Positions 1 through 7,731 of a stretch of DNA of 64,000 nucleotides are shown here, in pieces (position 1 is the first letter of the stretch; every line of letters begins with the position of its first letter). The position numbers were made by a program, and so were the translations under genes. The notes below the pieces were generated by a model, which did not search any database, had not been told where the DNA came from, and saw only the letters and a list, made by a program, of their open reading frames with translations. Where the stretch lies: the NCBI GenBank assembly GCA_905479575.1, contig CAJQNB010000008.1, positions 1 through 64,000 of the forward strand, read 5' to 3'. Source of the stretch: an uncultured Pseudophaeobacter sp. (lineage in GTDB: Bacteria > Pseudomonadota > Alphaproteobacteria > Rhodobacterales > Rhodobacteraceae).

Positions 1-142
1 CACCTTACCACACAAACCACCCCCACACCCACACCCCAAACACCCTCAAAAACAGCCCCCACAAACCACAAAACAACCAAAATCCAACTTACCCACAACA
101 TTACCCACAGACTCAACAAAAGGAATCAAAACAAACAACACA
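1..142. other. A/C-rich, G-depleted edge region without a gene
   Basis: The first ~140 bases of the + strand are almost free of G and poor in T, consisting mainly of runs of C and A. Two identical TTACCCACA nonamers lie at 89-97 and 101-109, 12 bp apart; they differ by one base from the DnaA box TTATCCACA. No plausible reading frame or ribosome binding site is seen. The composition differs sharply from the rest of the window, and the meaning is unknown. Confidence 0.5.
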
Positions 143-203
143 ATGCCCCAGAGAAAAACCCGAAAGAGCTGCACCGGAAAACCAAATGCCTTGTGCGGGA
201 ATA

Positions 204-235
204 CAAAAAGAGGCCCGGCTAACAGCCGAACCTCT
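204..235 (-). terminator. Rho-independent terminator of the RidA gene
   Basis: Read on the minus strand, arms AGAGG and CGGCT pair with AGCCG and CCTCT around a three-base loop, with a small internal loop, and are followed by a run of five T. It lies about 40 bases past the stop of the RidA gene and is a good intrinsic terminator. Confidence 0.75.
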
Positions 236-273
236 CAGAGCTTTTGGAAGGACAACCGCCCCAGGCAGAGACA

Positions 274-624
274 TCAAGCCTTGGCGGCGGTCACCAGGAA
301 CTCTACCAGGAACTCCGGCAGGGCCAGTTTGGCCTCACCACAGGCGCGGGCCGGCGCATTGCCCTCGGGGACCCAAGCGTCCCAAACCGCATTCATTTCC
401 TCAAAGTCGGCCATATCGGCCAGCCAGATGGTGGTCTGCAGGATGCGGGTCTTGTCAGACCCGACCTCAGCCAGCAGGGCGTCGATCTTATCCAGGCAGT
501 CCTGGGTCTGCTGGGCCACGCTGGCGCCTTTGGTACCGACCTGCCCGGCAAGATAGATGGTATCGCCATGCACTACGATCTGGCTCATGCGGGCGCCGGT
601 GTGGAGACGGGTGATTTCAGTCAT
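274..624 (-). CDS. RidA family protein (enamine/imine deaminase-like)
   Basis: A 116-residue protein of the RidA/YjgF/Rid family, which in characterised members hydrolyses reactive enamine/imine intermediates made by PLP enzymes. The usual pattern is present: an N-terminal strand (LHTGARMSQIVVHGD), a YLAGQVGTKG segment, a helix with TQDCLDKIDALLAEVG, and a C-terminal PARACGEAKLALPEFLVE segment holding the Arg typical of catalytically competent members. Length matches the family norm. The gene stands alone on the minus strand with its own terminator downstream. Members near catabolic operons are often of the less-studied Rid2-Rid7 type, so deaminase activity is inferred. The family call is secure; the substrate is unknown. 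Confidence 0.85.
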   Translation of the reverse strand: MTEITRLHTGARMSQIVVHGDTIYLAGQVGTKGASVAQQTQDCLDKIDALLAEVGSDKTRILQTTIWLADMADFEEMNAVWDAWVPEGNAPARACGEAKLALPEFLVEFLVTAAKA

Positions 625-717
625 GATTGTATTCCTGGTTGAAAAGAAAAAGCTACGATCGGAGAAACCCCCGACGCATATCTAAGAGAGACACCTTCGC
701 AGGAGGTCAGGTCTCGG

Positions 718-1083
718 TTATTGCGACAACAGCCACTTGCCACTGGCCTGCCGACAGAAGCGACGAGAGGCGCTTACCGTCGCAGCTCCGCCATTGGGGT
801 GAGTCACGTGTTTCAGCGAAACGCAGGCGCCCTGCTTTGCTGTCACGTTGACCACACCATGGGAGCGCGTTTGCGGGTTGCTCCACTTGACCGAACTGCC
901 AACTGTTACCCTCGCATGCTCATACAGCGCGGATTCGGCCGCGCGCATCGTGTCAAAATCGACAGGCGACAGCGGCGATTGGGCTAAAATTCGGCTCAGG
1001 GGCTTGGCCGTTGCCGGGACAGAGGCAAATACAACAGATGCGGCAACAACAAGCGCAGGGAAGAAAGCAGCAGATTTGATCAT
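718..1083 (-). CDS. Small secreted protein, 17 kDa surface-antigen-like C-terminus
   Basis: A 121-residue protein beginning with a Sec signal peptide (MIKSAAFFPALVVAASVVFA, cleavage probably after ATA near residue 26). The mature part is about 95 residues with a Trp-containing segment (SSVKWSNPQT) and two Cys (GACVSLK and RRFCRQ) that could form a disulfide. This arrangement resembles the C-terminal domain of RT0821/Lpp0805-type surface antigens, in which a beta-rich domain follows an export signal. A TTG codon at 1113 could extend the N-terminus by ten residues, but the ATG at 1083 directly starts the signal peptide and is preferred. Function is unknown; export to the envelope is the main inference. 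Confidence 0.55.
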   Translation of the reverse strand: MIKSAAFFPALVVAASVVFASVPATAKPLSRILAQSPLSPVDFDTMRAAESALYEHARVTVGSSVKWSNPQTRSHGVVNVTAKQGACVSLKHVTHPNGGAATVSASRRFCRQASGKWLLSQ

Positions 1084-1210
1084 GGATGTCTTAACCTGAA
1101 AGGAAATGTTCAAAACAGCCCCTAAGACCTACGACAAGGCAAGAGCTGACGGGCCCAACATGACGCAAGCCGCCTGCCCTGTCCATCCACCACAGCGCAT
1201 GGCCCGCGCC

Positions 1211-2083
1211 TCAGGAGAACTTGCGAAACAGCCGCGTGGTGTCAAAGAGTTCATCCAGGCGATCATAGCGCTCTTTGGTCTTGTCCCAGCTTTCCTCCTG
1301 GGTGGCGGCAATCATCGCCTCCAGCAACATCATGGTCGAGATATTCGAATCCCAAGCCGAGGGGATTTCAACCCAGCAATTGAAGGCATGTTCAGCCACC
1401 GCAGTCACCGGACTGGCCCATTGATCGGTGATCAGCACCACTTTGACACCCCGCTCGGCAGCCAGCTCAGCAAGCCGTTGCAGGTTGGTCTCGTAGCGGC
1501 GCACGTCAAACATCAGCAGGGTATCCCCCGGCTCCATGTCCAACACATAGTGCGGCCAGGTGGCGGAGGAAGAGGTCATATGTGTCACCCGCTGCCGGAT
1601 CGCCTGAAAATGGGTAAAGGCATAGTCAGCCAGCGCCCGAGTGATCCGACCGCCAACCACATAGAGCCGCGCCTCGGTATTGGCGAGCTGCCGCACAGCC
1701 GCATCAAACTGGCCGGTGTCTACATTGGAAAAGGTCTGACTGAGGTTATCGGTCACCGCCTGGGAAAACCGGTTGAGCAAATGCCCCTCTGGCGCCTCGG
1801 CAGCCCAGTTTTCGCGCCGCTGTGTCGGCCCCGAAACCTTAGCCTCCAGTTCCTTGAGCAGGGCCTGGTGAAACTGCGGGTAGCCTTTGAACCCCAGCTT
1901 TTGCACCATTCGCGCCACAGTGGGCGTGGAGACATCGGCGTTGGAGGCTACAATAGTGATCGAGGCCAATCCAGCCACTGGATAATTCTCCAGCAGCGAA
2001 TTGGCAAATTTGCGCTCTGACTGGGTCAGCGTTTTATATTGATCCCGGATCAACTCTCGCACGGTGAGCGGCGGTTTGGTCAC
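1211..2083 (-). CDS. MurR/RpiR family transcriptional regulator
   Basis: A 290-residue regulator with an N-terminal RpiR helix-turn-helix (residues ~1-75, including the NADVSTPTVARMVQKLGF recognition region) and a C-terminal SIS domain (~115-260), which in this family binds a phosphorylated or amino sugar-like ligand. The GTG at 2083 is chosen because an AGGAGG sits 9 bases upstream; a longer frame exists but has no ribosome site. The gene is divergent from the amidohydrolase-TRAP operon beginning at 2243 and is the natural candidate to control it: a TGAAAA-n4-TTTTCA inverted repeat overlaps the -10 of that operon. Whether it represses or activates is inferred, and the ligand is unknown. Confidence 0.88.
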   Translation of the reverse strand: MTKPPLTVRELIRDQYKTLTQSERKFANSLLENYPVAGLASITIVASNADVSTPTVARMVQKLGFKGYPQFHQALLKELEAKVSGPTQRRENWAAEAPEGHLLNRFSQAVTDNLSQTFSNVDTGQFDAAVRQLANTEARLYVVGGRITRALADYAFTHFQAIRQRVTHMTSSSATWPHYVLDMEPGDTLLMFDVRRYETNLQRLAELAAERGVKVVLITDQWASPVTAVAEHAFNCWVEIPSAWDSNISTMMLLEAMIAATQEESWDKTKERYDRLDELFDTTRLFRKFS

Positions 2084-2190
2084 AGTGGCATCCCTCCTCG
2101 GGGTGATCAAAAAACAGGCGGCAAGAGGCACAGTATACCCGAAATACCGCCGCGGTTACCAGTATCGCAGAAATCCCTTCTGAAATAATA

Positions 2191-2236
2191 TTGACAGAAA
2201 TATTGCTTCGTGAAAAGATTTTTTCAAAACGAGGAG
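2191..2236 (+). promoter_or_regulatory. Promoter with overlapping palindromic operator and RBS for the amidohydrolase operon
   Basis: A perfect -35 TTGACA (2191-2196) and a -10-like AAAGAT (2214-2219) are separated by 17 bases. A TGAAAA/TTTTCA inverted repeat with a 4-base spacer (2211-2226) covers the -10. The strong ribosome site GAGGAG lies at 2231-2236, before ATG 2243. A further CAGAA/TTCTG repeat lies just upstream of the -35. The geometry fits repression by the divergent RpiR protein; this is inference from position and symmetry. Confidence 0.6.
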
Positions 2237-2242
2237 AGATGA

Positions 2243-3028
2243 ATGACGTTGAGCGATTCCCACGCTCCCTGTGCGGCTTACGAAGTGTTCAACGGCACCG
2301 GCCGTGGTGAGGCTTTGATCCTGTGCGAGCACGCCAGTCATCACATCCCGGATCGCTACGGCGATTTGGGTTTGGTGGGGGCCGATCGCCAGAGCCACGC
2401 AGCCTGGGACCCCGGCGCATTGGCCGTGGCAAAGGCTCTATCTGACGCCCTTGACTCGCCTCTGATTGCCTCGTGCATTTCCCGTCTTGTCTATGACTGC
2501 AATCGCCCCCCAGAAGCGGCTTCGGCGATGCCGGAGAAATCTGAACTGATTGAAGTGCCCGGCAATGTCGCGCTGACGGAAGCGCAGCGTGCGGAACGCG
2601 TTGACACGGTTTATCAGCCTTTCATCACTGCGGTTGACCAGATGATCGAGCGACGCAAGGCCGAAGGGCTGCAGACCGCGCTGATCACCATTCACAGCTT
2701 TACACCAGTGTACTACGGCACCCCCCGCGCAGTGGAAATCGGCATCTTGCACGCCAGTGACACGCGGCTTGCCGATGCCATGTTGGCGCAGGCCTCTGCC
2801 CTGCCCCAGCGCCAGGTGGACCGCAATGAGCCTTACGGGCCAGAAGACGGCGTGACCCATTCTCTGCAAATTCACGGGCTGGAAAACGGGCTCCCCAATG
2901 TGATGATCGAAGTCCGCAACGACCTGCTGCGCACCCCTCAGCAAGAAACCCAGATGGCGGATGAGCTGTTGGCCCTGCTGCGCCCGGCGCTGGCAGCCCT
3001 AAAGGCCGAAGGAGGCACCAGTGCCTAA
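2243..3028 (+). CDS. N-formylglutamate amidohydrolase family protein
   Basis: A 261-residue protein of the FGase family (PF05013). Seen: the N-terminal ILCEHASHHIPDRYG motif, which carries the His/Glu metal-type residues of the family, a DPGALAVAKAL segment, the SRLVYDCNRP motif, and ITIHSFTPVY and PNVMIEVRNDLL near the C-terminus. Characterised homologues hydrolyse N-formyl-L-glutamate to glutamate in histidine breakdown, but no other hut gene is nearby. Here it is the first gene of an operon with a TRAP transporter and a glutamine-synthetase-like ligase, so hydrolysis of another N-acyl- or gamma-glutamyl-type intermediate is equally possible. Start ATG has GAGGAG upstream. The stop overlaps the next start by 8 bases. 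Confidence 0.85.
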   Translation: MTLSDSHAPCAAYEVFNGTGRGEALILCEHASHHIPDRYGDLGLVGADRQSHAAWDPGALAVAKALSDALDSPLIASCISRLVYDCNRPPEAASAMPEKSELIEVPGNVALTEAQRAERVDTVYQPFITAVDQMIERRKAEGLQTALITIHSFTPVYYGTPRAVEIGILHASDTRLADAMLAQASALPQRQVDRNEPYGPEDGVTHSLQIHGLENGLPNVMIEVRNDLLRTPQQETQMADELLALLRPALAALKAEGGTSA

Positions 3029-3617
3029 ACTTATCCTGCGCTACATTCGCGCCGTGGAGGCGATGAACAGGGTGATTGGTCGTTTTGCCATGTATCTGAT
3101 CTTTGCCCTTATCGCGGTTCTCTTGTGGTCCTCGGTCTCCAAGACCTTTTTCAATCCCTCGCTTTGGACGCTGGAGATGGCTCAGTTCATCATGGTGGCC
3201 TACTACATTCTAGGCGGACCCTATTCGATGCAGATGGGATCAAACGTGCGGATGGATCTGTTCTATGGTGGCTGGACCACCCGGACCAAGGCTCTTGTCG
3301 ATGCCTTTACCGTCTTGTTCCTCATGACCTACCTGGGCATCCTGCTTTATGGCGCGGTCAGCTCGATGGCCTACAGCCTGGGCTATTTTGGGCTAGAGCC
3401 GTTCTCTTTCTTTGGCGATATCATCGTGACCTTCTTTACCGAGGGCCCAAGCGCCGCCTGGGGCAAGATCGGCTATATCGAGCGCAGTTCCACCGCCTGG
3501 CGCCCCTATCTGTGGCCGGTGAAATCTATCCTCTGCTTCGGTGTCTTTCTGATGCTGTTGCAATGCCTTGCCGAATTGTTCCGCGATATCGGACGTCTTC
3601 GCGGAGTTGAAATCTGA
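3021..3617 (+). CDS. TRAP transporter small permease (DctQ-like)
   Basis: A 198-residue membrane protein with four predicted membrane spans (roughly residues 20-40, 52-70, 90-112, 165-185) typical of DctQ. It forms the membrane complex with the large permease encoded directly downstream. Start is GTG at 3021 with GGAGG 5 bases upstream, inside the 3' end of the amidohydrolase gene, which implies translational coupling. It is somewhat longer than the usual ~170 residues because of an insert of about 35 residues between the third and fourth spans. The family is clear from topology and from being sandwiched with DctM and DctP genes. The substrate is not known. Confidence 0.85.
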   Translation: MPKLILRYIRAVEAMNRVIGRFAMYLIFALIAVLLWSSVSKTFFNPSLWTLEMAQFIMVAYYILGGPYSMQMGSNVRMDLFYGGWTTRTKALVDAFTVLFLMTYLGILLYGAVSSMAYSLGYFGLEPFSFFGDIIVTFFTEGPSAAWGKIGYIERSSTAWRPYLWPVKSILCFGVFLMLLQCLAELFRDIGRLRGVEI

Positions 3618-5119
3618 TGCCTTATGAATTGATCGCCGTTGTCATGTTTGCCGGCATGATGCTGATGCTGATGACCGGCCAGCGGGTGTTTGGCGCCATC
3701 GGATTTGTTGGCGCTGTGGCGGGGATGCTGCTTTGGGGCACCGGCGGGGTCGAGATCCCCTTTGCCGCCTCCATGAAGCTGATGAAATGGTATCCGCTGC
3801 TGACCCTGCCGATGTTCATCTTCATGGGCTATGTGCTGTCGGAATCCAAAATTGCAGATGATCTTTACCGGATGTTCCACGTCTGGATGGGTCCGGTACA
3901 GGGCGGTCTGGCCATTGGCACCATCGGGCTGATGGTGCTGGTTTCCGCGATGAATGGCCTGTCGGTGGCCGGTATGGCCATTGGCGCCACCATCGCCCTG
4001 CCCGAATTGCTGCGCCGGGGCTATGACAAGATCTTGGTCACCGGCACCATCCAGGCCGGGTCCTCTCTGGGCATTCTGGTGCCGCCTTCGGTGGTTCTGG
4101 TGCTCTATGCGATGATTGCGCGTCAACCCGTGGGGCAGCTCTGGCTGGCTGGTGTCGTCCCCGGCCTGCTGATGGCCACCATGTTCATCATCTACATCTA
4201 TATCCGCGCCAAGATGCAGCCTGACCTTGGCCCCGCCATGAGCCACGAAGAACTGGCCGAATATGATGAGATCAGCACCCATCCGCTGCGGCTGAACTTC
4301 ATCGTGCTGGCCGGGATCGTGCTGGTGCCGCTTTTGGTGAAACTGGACGTTATCGCGCCAAAATCTGCCATTGGTTTTGCCCTCGGTGCGGCCGTTCTGG
4401 GCTTTGCCACCCGCGCCATGCCGCTGTTCTACCGGGATGTCTTCCTCAAGGAAAAGCACCGGCTGCTGTTTTCCGGCGTCCTGCCCCTGGCGATCTTTGC
4501 CACCATGATGGTGCCCTTTGTAAATGGCTGGACTTCACTGGTCGAAAGCTCTGCCATTGGTGCCATGACCGCCTTTATCGCCGCCATCCTCAAAGGTCGG
4601 ATGAACAAGGCGGTGTTTGAAACCACTGTTCGGTCTACCCTGGGGATTTCCTGCATGTTCATGTGGATCATCCTGGCAGCCCTGGGCTTTGGCGCCATCT
4701 TTGACGGGCTGGGCGCGGTAAAGGCCATCGAGGATCTGTTCACCGCACAACTGGGGCTAAGCCCCTGGATGATCCTGATCCTGATGCAGCTGAGCTTTAT
4801 CGTGATGGGAACCTTCCTGGACGACACCGCCATGCTGGTGATTGTTGCGCCGCTTTATGTGCCACTGGTGGGCGCCCTTGGATTTGATCTGATCTGGTAC
4901 GGGGTGCTATATACCATCACCACGCAGATCGCCTATATGACGCCCCCCTTTGGCTATAACCTGTTCCTGATGCGCGCCATGGCCCCGCCAGAGATTGGCC
5001 TGAAGGATATCTATATCTCCATCATCCCCTTTGCCGCCGTCATGGTGGTGGCACTGGCCCTGATCATGGCCTTCCCACAGATCGCCCTGTGGCTGCCAGA
5101 CCTGGTCTACGGCAGGTGA
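3617..5119 (+). CDS. TRAP transporter large permease (DctM-like)
   Basis: A 500-residue inner-membrane protein with about 12-13 hydrophobic spans and DctM features: the GIFxxGVxG-type N-terminal region, the GLSVAGMAIGATIALPELLRRGYD segment and a SSLGILVPPSVVLVLY segment matching the conserved PPS loop, plus FLDDTAMLVIVAPL late in the protein. It carries out Na+-driven uptake of the ligand delivered by the periplasmic DctP. The length is above the usual 425-430 because of a long loop near residues 195-225 and 270-300. Its ATG overlaps the DctQ stop (TGATG). The substrate is probably an organic acid or amine-type solute, given the operon context. Confidence 0.9.
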   Translation: MPYELIAVVMFAGMMLMLMTGQRVFGAIGFVGAVAGMLLWGTGGVEIPFAASMKLMKWYPLLTLPMFIFMGYVLSESKIADDLYRMFHVWMGPVQGGLAIGTIGLMVLVSAMNGLSVAGMAIGATIALPELLRRGYDKILVTGTIQAGSSLGILVPPSVVLVLYAMIARQPVGQLWLAGVVPGLLMATMFIIYIYIRAKMQPDLGPAMSHEELAEYDEISTHPLRLNFIVLAGIVLVPLLVKLDVIAPKSAIGFALGAAVLGFATRAMPLFYRDVFLKEKHRLLFSGVLPLAIFATMMVPFVNGWTSLVESSAIGAMTAFIAAILKGRMNKAVFETTVRSTLGISCMFMWIILAALGFGAIFDGLGAVKAIEDLFTAQLGLSPWMILILMQLSFIVMGTFLDDTAMLVIVAPLYVPLVGALGFDLIWYGVLYTITTQIAYMTPPFGYNLFLMRAMAPPEIGLKDIYISIIPFAAVMVVALALIMAFPQIALWLPDLVYGR

Positions 5120-5136
5120 TGAAACACCCGAATAAA

Positions 5137-5152
5137 CCAAAAAGAGCCCCGC
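5137..5152 (+). repeat. GC hairpin between dctM and dctP genes
   Basis: A CCCCGC/GCGGGG palindrome sits in the 79-base gap between permease and binding-protein genes, without a following T-run. Such hairpins often act as mRNA decay barriers that allow the binding protein to be made in excess; that role is inferred. Confidence 0.5.
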
Positions 5153-5198
5153 GCGGGGGCCTGATTTCACAACCGAGAGTCAACAAGGAGTGAGTGTA

Positions 5199-6233
5199 AT
5201 GACAACAAGACGTAAGTTTCTGCAAACCGCTGGTGTGGGGGCAATGGCCGCCCCGCTGGCGACACCAGCCCTGGCACAATCCACCATCAAATGGCGGATG
5301 CAGACCTATGCCGGCACAGCCCTGGCCGAGCACGTGGTGAAACCCGCCATCGACATGTTCAACCAGATCGCAGGCGACCGCATGCAGATCGAGCTGTTCT
5401 ATGCCGATCAACTGGTCCCCACAGGTGAGCTGTTCCGCGCCATGCAGCGCGGCACCATTGACGCCGTGCAGTCGGATGATGACTCGATGGCCTCGCCCAC
5501 CGAGGTCACCGTTTTTGGCGGCTACTTCCCCTTCGGCTCGCGCTACTCGCTCGACGTGCCTGTGCTGTTCAACCAGTATGGCCTGAACGAGATCTGGGAC
5601 GAGGAATATTCCAAGGTTGGCGTCAAACACATCTCTGCCGGCGCCTGGGATCCTTGCCACTTTGCCACCAAAGACCCAATCCGCAGCCTCGCTGACCTCA
5701 AAGGCAAGCGCGTCTTCACCTTCCCAACTGCGGGTCGTTTCCTCAGCCAGTTTGGCGTCGTGCCTGTCACCCTGCCCTGGGAAGACATCGAAGTCGCCCT
5801 GCAAACCGGCGAACTGGACGGGGTTGCCTGGTCGGGCATCACCGAAGACTACACTGTTGGCTGGGCCGATGTGACCAACTACTTCCTGACCAACAACATC
5901 TCTGGTGCCTGGGCGGGATCCTTCTTTGCCAACCAGGGTCGCTGGAACGAGCTGCCCGAAGATCTGCAGACCCTGTTCCGCGTCTGTTGTGACCAGTCGC
6001 ACTACTACCGTCAGTGGTGGTATTGGGGTGGCGAAGCCTCCCTGCGGGTCAATGGCCCCAAGATGGAGCTGACCTCTATTCCAGACGCGGAATGGAAAAC
6101 CGTCGAAGATGCAGCGGTCAAATTCTGGGATGAAATCGCCGCCGAAAGCCCCACCAAGGCCAAGGTTGTCGAGATCTTCAAGAAGTATAATGCTGACATG
6201 CAAAAAGCCGGTCGCCCCTACCGCTACGGCTAA
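5199..6233 (+). CDS. TRAP transporter periplasmic substrate-binding protein (DctP-like)
   Basis: A 344-residue solute-binding protein. The N-terminus carries a twin-arginine type signal (TTRRKFLQTAGVGAMAAPLA) with cleavage expected after ALAQ near residue 30. The mature part shows DctP-family features such as LADLKGKRVFTFPTAGRFL and the VALQTGELDGVAWSG segment, where the family's conserved region contacts ligand carboxylates. ATG 5199 is preferred over the GTG at 5190 because AAGGAG ends 8 bases before it. Use of Tat export suggests folding before export. The gene is flanked by hairpins on both sides. The ligand is unknown; the family mostly binds organic acids, but amine-related ligands also occur. 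Confidence 0.9.
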   Translation: MTTRRKFLQTAGVGAMAAPLATPALAQSTIKWRMQTYAGTALAEHVVKPAIDMFNQIAGDRMQIELFYADQLVPTGELFRAMQRGTIDAVQSDDDSMASPTEVTVFGGYFPFGSRYSLDVPVLFNQYGLNEIWDEEYSKVGVKHISAGAWDPCHFATKDPIRSLADLKGKRVFTFPTAGRFLSQFGVVPVTLPWEDIEVALQTGELDGVAWSGITEDYTVGWADVTNYFLTNNISGAWAGSFFANQGRWNELPEDLQTLFRVCCDQSHYYRQWWYWGGEASLRVNGPKMELTSIPDAEWKTVEDAAVKFWDEIAAESPTKAKVVEIFKKYNADMQKAGRPYRYG

Positions 6234-6240
6234 ACCCATC

Positions 6241-6267
6241 TGTCCCGGCGCCGCTGGTGCCGGGACA
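6241..6267 (+). repeat. Perfect hairpin downstream of the dctP gene
   Basis: Arms TGTCCCGGC (6241-6249) and GCCGGGACA (6259-6267) are perfectly complementary around a 9-base loop, 7 bases after the DctP stop. There is no T-run, so it is more likely an mRNA-stabilising structure or attenuator than a full terminator, because the ligase gene follows on the same strand. Confidence 0.6.
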
Positions 6268-6292
6268 CTCTATCTAGACAGGAAAATGCCCC

Positions 6293-7654
6293 ATGACTGG
6301 TGTTCTGAGTTTTGACGATCTGAAAGCCCAAGTTGCCGCTGGCGAGGTGGATACCGTGCTGGTTTGCCTTGTGGATATGCAGGGCCGCCTGATGGGCAAA
6401 CGCTTTCACGCCGGGCATTTTGTTGCTGGCGCCTGGGAAGAGACCCATTGCTGCAACTATCTGCTGGCCACCGACCTGGAAATGGCAACGCCCGATGGCT
6501 TTGCCTCGACCAGCTGGGAATCCGGCTATGGCGATTATGTGATGAAACCCGATCTTGCCACCCTGCGCCCCCTGCCCTGGCTCGAGGGTACGGTGATGGT
6601 GCTGTGTGATGTGCTGGATCACCACAGCCACGAAGAGATCCCCCATAGTCCCCGCGCCATTTTGAAGAAACAGATTCGCCGCCTTGACGCGCTTGGCTTT
6701 GACGCCATGACCGCGACCGAACTGGAGTTTTTCCTGTTCGAGAAAAGCTTTGACGAGATCCGCAAATCGGATTTCCGCGATTTGCAGCCTATTTCTGGCT
6801 ACAACGAGGACTACCACATCCTGCAGACCACCAAGGAAGAGCACGTGATGCGCCCCCTGCGCAATCACCTGTGGAACGCCGGGATCCCGGTGGAATGCAC
6901 CAAGGGTGAGGCCGAAACCGGCCAGGAAGAGCTGAACATCAAATATGGCCGGGCGCAGGACACCGCCGATTTCCACACCATCGCCAAGCACGCCACCAAG
7001 GAGATCGCCTGGCAGCAGGGCCACGCGGTGACCTTCCTGCCGAAATGGCGTCACGACAAAGTGGGCTCCTCCAGCCATGTGCACCAGTCCCTGTGGAAAG
7101 ATGGCAAGCCCGCCTTTTATGACGCGCAAGATGCGCTTGGCATGTCCGATCTGATGAAGAATTATATGGCTGGCCTGCTGAAGTACGCGCCTGACTACAC
7201 CTATTTCATGGCGCCCTACATCAACAGCTACAAGCGCTTCATGAAGGGCACTTTTGCCCCCACTCGCATCATCTGGTCGGTGGACAACCGCACCGCCGGA
7301 TATCGTCTTTGTGGTGTTGGCAGCAAATCAATCCGCGTCGAATGCCGCATTCCGGGGTCGGATATGAACCCCTACCTGGCGATGGCAGCCATGCTGGCTG
7401 CTGGTATTGCGGGTATCGAAGAAGGGCTGCAGCTGCAGGCGCCCGCAACGGGCGATGTCTATCAGGGCGACAGCGGGATGATCCCGGAAACCCTGCGCGA
7501 CGCCCGTCTCAGCCTTAAAGACTCTGCCATGCTGCGCGCTGCCATGGGCGATGATGTGGTGGACCACTACACCCGCGCCGCCGAAGTTGAGATCGAAGAT
7601 TTTGACCGCGTGGTCACCGACTATGAAATCGCCCGTGGGTTTGAGCGCGTCTAA
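6293..7654 (+). CDS. Glutamine synthetase family protein (gamma-glutamyl-amine ligase-like)
   Basis: A 453-residue protein of the GS superfamily, related to PuuA/IpuC-type ligases that join glutamate to an amine using ATP rather than to ammonia. Visible motifs: VDMQGRLMGKRF in the beta-grasp domain, TATELEFFLFE (metal-binding Glu), GSSSHVHQSLW (the HVH loop), NSYKRF, WSVDNRTAGYR and RVECRIPGSDMNPYLAM. Length fits the PuuA-like group. It lies in an operon with aldehyde and alcohol dehydrogenases and an amidohydrolase. That suggests the imported amine is gamma-glutamylated, its side chain oxidised, and the product then hydrolysed. The amine substrate cannot be told from sequence. It is not expected to be the assimilatory GlnA. 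Confidence 0.88.
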   Translation: MTGVLSFDDLKAQVAAGEVDTVLVCLVDMQGRLMGKRFHAGHFVAGAWEETHCCNYLLATDLEMATPDGFASTSWESGYGDYVMKPDLATLRPLPWLEGTVMVLCDVLDHHSHEEIPHSPRAILKKQIRRLDALGFDAMTATELEFFLFEKSFDEIRKSDFRDLQPISGYNEDYHILQTTKEEHVMRPLRNHLWNAGIPVECTKGEAETGQEELNIKYGRAQDTADFHTIAKHATKEIAWQQGHAVTFLPKWRHDKVGSSSHVHQSLWKDGKPAFYDAQDALGMSDLMKNYMAGLLKYAPDYTYFMAPYINSYKRFMKGTFAPTRIIWSVDNRTAGYRLCGVGSKSIRVECRIPGSDMNPYLAMAAMLAAGIAGIEEGLQLQAPATGDVYQGDSGMIPETLRDARLSLKDSAMLRAAMGDDVVDHYTRAAEVEIEDFDRVVTDYEIARGFERV

Positions 7655-7663
7655 CGACGCGCG

Positions 7664-7697
7664 GCCTTCGGCGAAGGTATTTTTAGCAAGATGAAGG
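7664..7697 (-). repeat. Dispersed REP-like repeat, copy 1
   Basis: In minus orientation it reads CTTCATCTTGCTAAAAATAC followed by the palindrome CTTCGCCGAAG. Three further copies with the same TTCATCTT-n-AAATAC core and a CCG-centred palindrome are at 9119, 47788 and 58498. It lies 9 bases after the ligase stop codon. Confidence 0.6.
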
Positions 7698-7731
7698 GGG
7701 GGCTCCCCTTTCAAACGAGATGAGGATGAAC

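Noticed and set aside
89..109. Replication origin suggested by two DnaA-box-like TTACCCACA repeats
   Set aside because: Only two imperfect boxes, no AT-rich unwinding region visible and no origin-associated genes nearby; kept as an observation only.
1106..2020. Plus-strand open frame opposite the RpiR regulator
   Set aside because: No ribosome site and a His/Gly/Arg-rich composition typical of antisense frames.
5064..6239. Long open frame antisense to the TRAP permease end and binding-protein gene
   Set aside because: It mirrors the codon pattern of two clear genes, has no ribosome site and no recognisable domain.
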